This document shows, one piece after another, positions 5,811-7,940 of a stretch of DNA of 7,940 nt. Source of the DNA: Deltaproteobacteria bacterium (GTDB lineage Bacteria; Desulfobacterota; GWC2-55-46); the NCBI GenBank assembly GCA_016182705.1, contig JACPGA010000044.1, positions 1 through 7,940 of the forward strand, in the 5' to 3' direction. The notes under the pieces were generated by a model, which did no database searches, was not told the DNA's origin, and saw only the letters and a list, made by a program, of their open reading frames with translations. The position numbers and the translations under genes are program-made. Every line of letters begins with the position of its first letter. Position 1 is the stretch's first letter.

Positions 5811-7838
5811 TCAGCTCCTTGCGGCCCTCAAGGTGAAAGCGGCCTCATTGTATCCTCTCCAGACCCACCATGCCGTGTCGTCAAACTCGCCGAGCGAATG
5901 GTAGACCCTCAGGAAGAATGAATCTTCCGCGGGAAGCTCAAGGTATTTGAGCATGGGCACCGTGAAGAGCTTTGATTTGTCAGTCAGTATCTCAATGGAT
6001 TTCGAGCTGTCGCCTATCCTCACCCAGCCGTCGGTGGCGCCGAGGCATGACGAGGCGGAAACGCTCTGGCTTACAGGTTCGTCGTGGGAGAGCGTGTGCC
6101 CCTTCAGATAAAACCTCTCGGCCCCGGCCCCGCCGTTTACCGTCTCGAACCAGAGCGTGTCTCTGTCAAAGGCCGACGGCATGAAGGTGAATATACCAGC
6201 CCTGAGCATTGATGCTACAAGTCCGTTGACCTTGAGCCTGTAAGTGATTTTGACCTCGGGGCCGGTCTTGGATATCTCGTATTTTTTCCAGAGTGTCCCT
6301 ATCTCAAGCGGCGACTTTATCTCGAGGCTTACTTTTTCAAAGCTCTCTGTTACAGAGGCCGATGAAGAACTGAGGTCGGTTGTCTTTTTACCTTCCCTCG
6401 AAGAATGTATGAGATGGCCGCTGAAAAAATCCGCGCCCAGGCTTATGTCCTCATAATGGCCGTGCGGCAAAGTGCCGATGAGCGGCACCTGACAGACCTG
6501 CGGGAACGAAAGGGATTTCAAGGCGTGGCCCTTTGTTTCCATGAACTCGGCTGTGACAGTGCCTGTATCTATCCGCAGTATCTTGCCGTCAGAAGCGATA
6601 GATGCGGCTTTTCCTTTTGACGCAAGCGGCTCTTCGATAACGGCGTTGTGGCCTGTCGAGGAATTGAAGTTGCCTCCGTAGACCCAGGAAAGCAGCGGCA
6701 TCCTTTCGGTATGGTTTCCAAGCAGCCTTTCTGTTTCTATCTTGAGCCAGCCGAGCCTGTTCTGGAACCAGGCGAACTTCTCGTCTATGGTATTTGTCCT
6801 GAAATCGCTCCCCCAGAGCTCGCAGAGGACTTCCTTGAAACGCTCAAGCGTGTCTTTTTCAAGCGCGCCCTGCTCTATGAGGGCCCGGATGCTCTCATAC
6901 ACCCTGTGGCATTCGGTATTGATGTGCACGCTGTCCCTTCCGGCGGCTGCCCAGCGCAAGGGGTTGTACTTGTCCTGCTTCTTGCAGACGACCGGCGTTT
7001 CGACTGATTCGAGCTTTATTATGGCGGCGCGCCTGTGCTCTTTCGAAGAGGCGAGAATTTTTGAGGGTGTCGTAAGCTCAAAGCGGCCGTCCCCTTCTAT
7101 CCTCTCAAGCAGTAGCTCAAGTTTTTTATATTCATCCTCGCGCGTTACGTCCTGTCCCGGCCTGTAGCTGAAGACCTCGGCGTCGTTCGTGTAAAGCGGG
7201 AAGGCCCTGTCCTCGCCGGCGGCGCAATGCGAGTTGAGGAATTCAAAGTACTCGTCTTCGGTTATCTCTCCGTGCACGCACCTCTGGAATTTCTGGAACG
7301 CGATGGAATGGCTCCAGAGGACATCGATGTCGGCCTTGAGCCCGGCCGCCCTCTGTGGATGGTAGAGGTACTCTTTGGGGTAATGGTTATGCTGGTGCGC
7401 GTTGTTCCAGTCCATTATAAAGGCGTCGTACCCGGCTTCCCTGTAAAGGTCGATAAGCCCTCTGGAAAAGGTCTGCTCGTTCACCAGAGCCGCCCTCGGC
7501 CTTCTGCCAAGAAGGTCCTGGTAGTACCTGTTCCCTAATTCAAGGTTCCATCTGTTGACGTCCGTGGGGATGAGCGGGAAGATGGCCTGCGAGTAGCCGG
7601 AGCCGATGAATTCGCATTTCCCGGCCTGCCAGAGCGAGCGCAGACGCTCGATGAACGACGGGTCTATCCGGTTGACCTCTTTCAAGGTCCACGCTGTCAT
7701 CTCTATCGCAACGGGGAAGCCTTTTTCAGCCATGTCGAGAAGCGGCGTGTAGCACCTTTCAACGACCTTGGGGAAGTGCTCCCTGGGGATCATCGAAAAC
7801 GCGAGATTGCAATGAAAGAGAGTGTAGAGTTTGAGCAT
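5811..7838 (-). CDS. Glycoside hydrolase family 57-like protein
   Basis: The first 300 residues resemble the GH57 (beta/alpha)7 barrel, a family of retaining alpha-glucan and related glycosidases or transferases. Region 1 is FHCNLAFSMI with His9, a variant of the usual HQPH-type motif. Region 2 is KCEFIGSGYSQAIFPLIP (residues 74-91). Region 3 contains LVNEQTFS with Glu121 as candidate nucleophile. Region 4 contains PLYTNDAEVFSYRPG with Asp219 as candidate acid/base. A helical segment (about 300-390) and a beta-rich C-terminal domain (about 400-675, ending WWVWRGYNEAAFTL) follow, as in other GH57 enzymes. No signal peptide is visible, so it acts in the cytoplasm. The ATG at 7838 follows the previous stop by one base and has AAGG 8 bases upstream. 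Its coupling to maf suggests work on a flagellin glycan or a sugar precursor, but substrate and activity are unknown. Confidence 0.82.
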   Translation of the reverse strand: MLKLYTLFHCNLAFSMIPREHFPKVVERCYTPLLDMAEKGFPVAIEMTAWTLKEVNRIDPSFIERLRSLWQAGKCEFIGSGYSQAIFPLIPTDVNRWNLELGNRYYQDLLGRRPRAALVNEQTFSRGLIDLYREAGYDAFIMDWNNAHQHNHYPKEYLYHPQRAAGLKADIDVLWSHSIAFQKFQRCVHGEITEDEYFEFLNSHCAAGEDRAFPLYTNDAEVFSYRPGQDVTREDEYKKLELLLERIEGDGRFELTTPSKILASSKEHRRAAIIKLESVETPVVCKKQDKYNPLRWAAAGRDSVHINTECHRVYESIRALIEQGALEKDTLERFKEVLCELWGSDFRTNTIDEKFAWFQNRLGWLKIETERLLGNHTERMPLLSWVYGGNFNSSTGHNAVIEEPLASKGKAASIASDGKILRIDTGTVTAEFMETKGHALKSLSFPQVCQVPLIGTLPHGHYEDISLGADFFSGHLIHSSREGKKTTDLSSSSASVTESFEKVSLEIKSPLEIGTLWKKYEISKTGPEVKITYRLKVNGLVASMLRAGIFTFMPSAFDRDTLWFETVNGGAGAERFYLKGHTLSHDEPVSQSVSASSCLGATDGWVRIGDSSKSIEILTDKSKLFTVPMLKYLELPAEDSFFLRVYHSLGEFDDTAWWVWRGYNEAAFTLRAARS

Positions 7839-7839
7839 T

Positions 7840-7940
7840 TTATTTACCTTCGAGCCATTTGTATTCGGGGTCGGTGTTCGGCATCAATACCCTGCCCTCG
7901 CCAGCAAGGAACCAGAGATAATAAAGGCCGTAGCCCGGCA
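7840..7940 (-). CDS. C-terminal end of an unidentified protein (partial)
   Basis: One frame is open from the right edge to a TAA at 7840-7842, encoding about 32 residues that include GYGLYYLWFLAGEGRVLMP and end in NTDPEYKWLEGK. The other two minus frames give less protein-like sequence. The stop lies one base before the GH57-like ATG, typical of an operon. The aromatic-rich tail is not enough to name a family. Confidence 0.6.
   Translation of the reverse strand, partial: PGYGLYYLWFLAGEGRVLMPNTDPEYKWLEGK

Overview
The window is a tightly packed flagellar filament gene cluster. Every gene I can support lies on the minus strand, so it is read here from right to left. The order and identity of the genes (a motility-associated Maf glycosyltransferase, flagellin, FlaG, FliD, FliS, then a small FliT-like gene) resemble flagellar clusters of Desulfobacterota (former deltaproteobacteria) and Nitrospirota-like bacteria. 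The moderately GC-rich codon use, good Shine-Dalgarno sites and a sigma-28 flagellin promoter fit a Gram-negative free-living bacterium. The phylum is an inference from gene order only; nothing in the window proves it.

Right part (7940 to 3363): the end of an unidentified gene runs into a glycoside hydrolase family 57-like protein. Next comes a Maf-type protein (DUF115/MptE-like), then an unrecognised 201-residue protein. Spacers are 1 to 19 bases and ribosome sites lie inside the preceding genes, so this looks like one operon. The maf gene is broken. Its N-terminal two thirds and C-terminal part lie in different frames, joined at a G5 run near 4806-4810. About 30 residues normally present at this point, including the GQDLAY-type motif of the family, are missing.

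Middle (3362 to 3177): the only intergenic stretch over 100 bases. It holds a good sigma-28 (FliA) promoter, a leader of roughly 140 bases, and, just before the flagellin start, a small hairpin with AGGA in its loop. Together with the GGA of the Shine-Dalgarno, that hairpin resembles the two-site CsrA control known for the Bacillus subtilis flagellin mRNA.

Left part (3176 to 1): flagellin, a GC-rich hairpin, flaG, fliD (filament cap), fliS (flagellin export chaperone) and the beginning of a FliT-like coiled-coil gene. fliS begins with TTG directly after the fliD stop codon, in the same reading frame, and the last gene overlaps fliS by 11 bases.

Taken together: flagellin is made from its own late promoter, held and delivered by FliS, polymerised under the FliD cap and length-tuned by FlaG. 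The upstream operon probably glycosylates it, if maf works. No RNA genes, insertion sequences, CRISPR arrays or attachment sites were seen.
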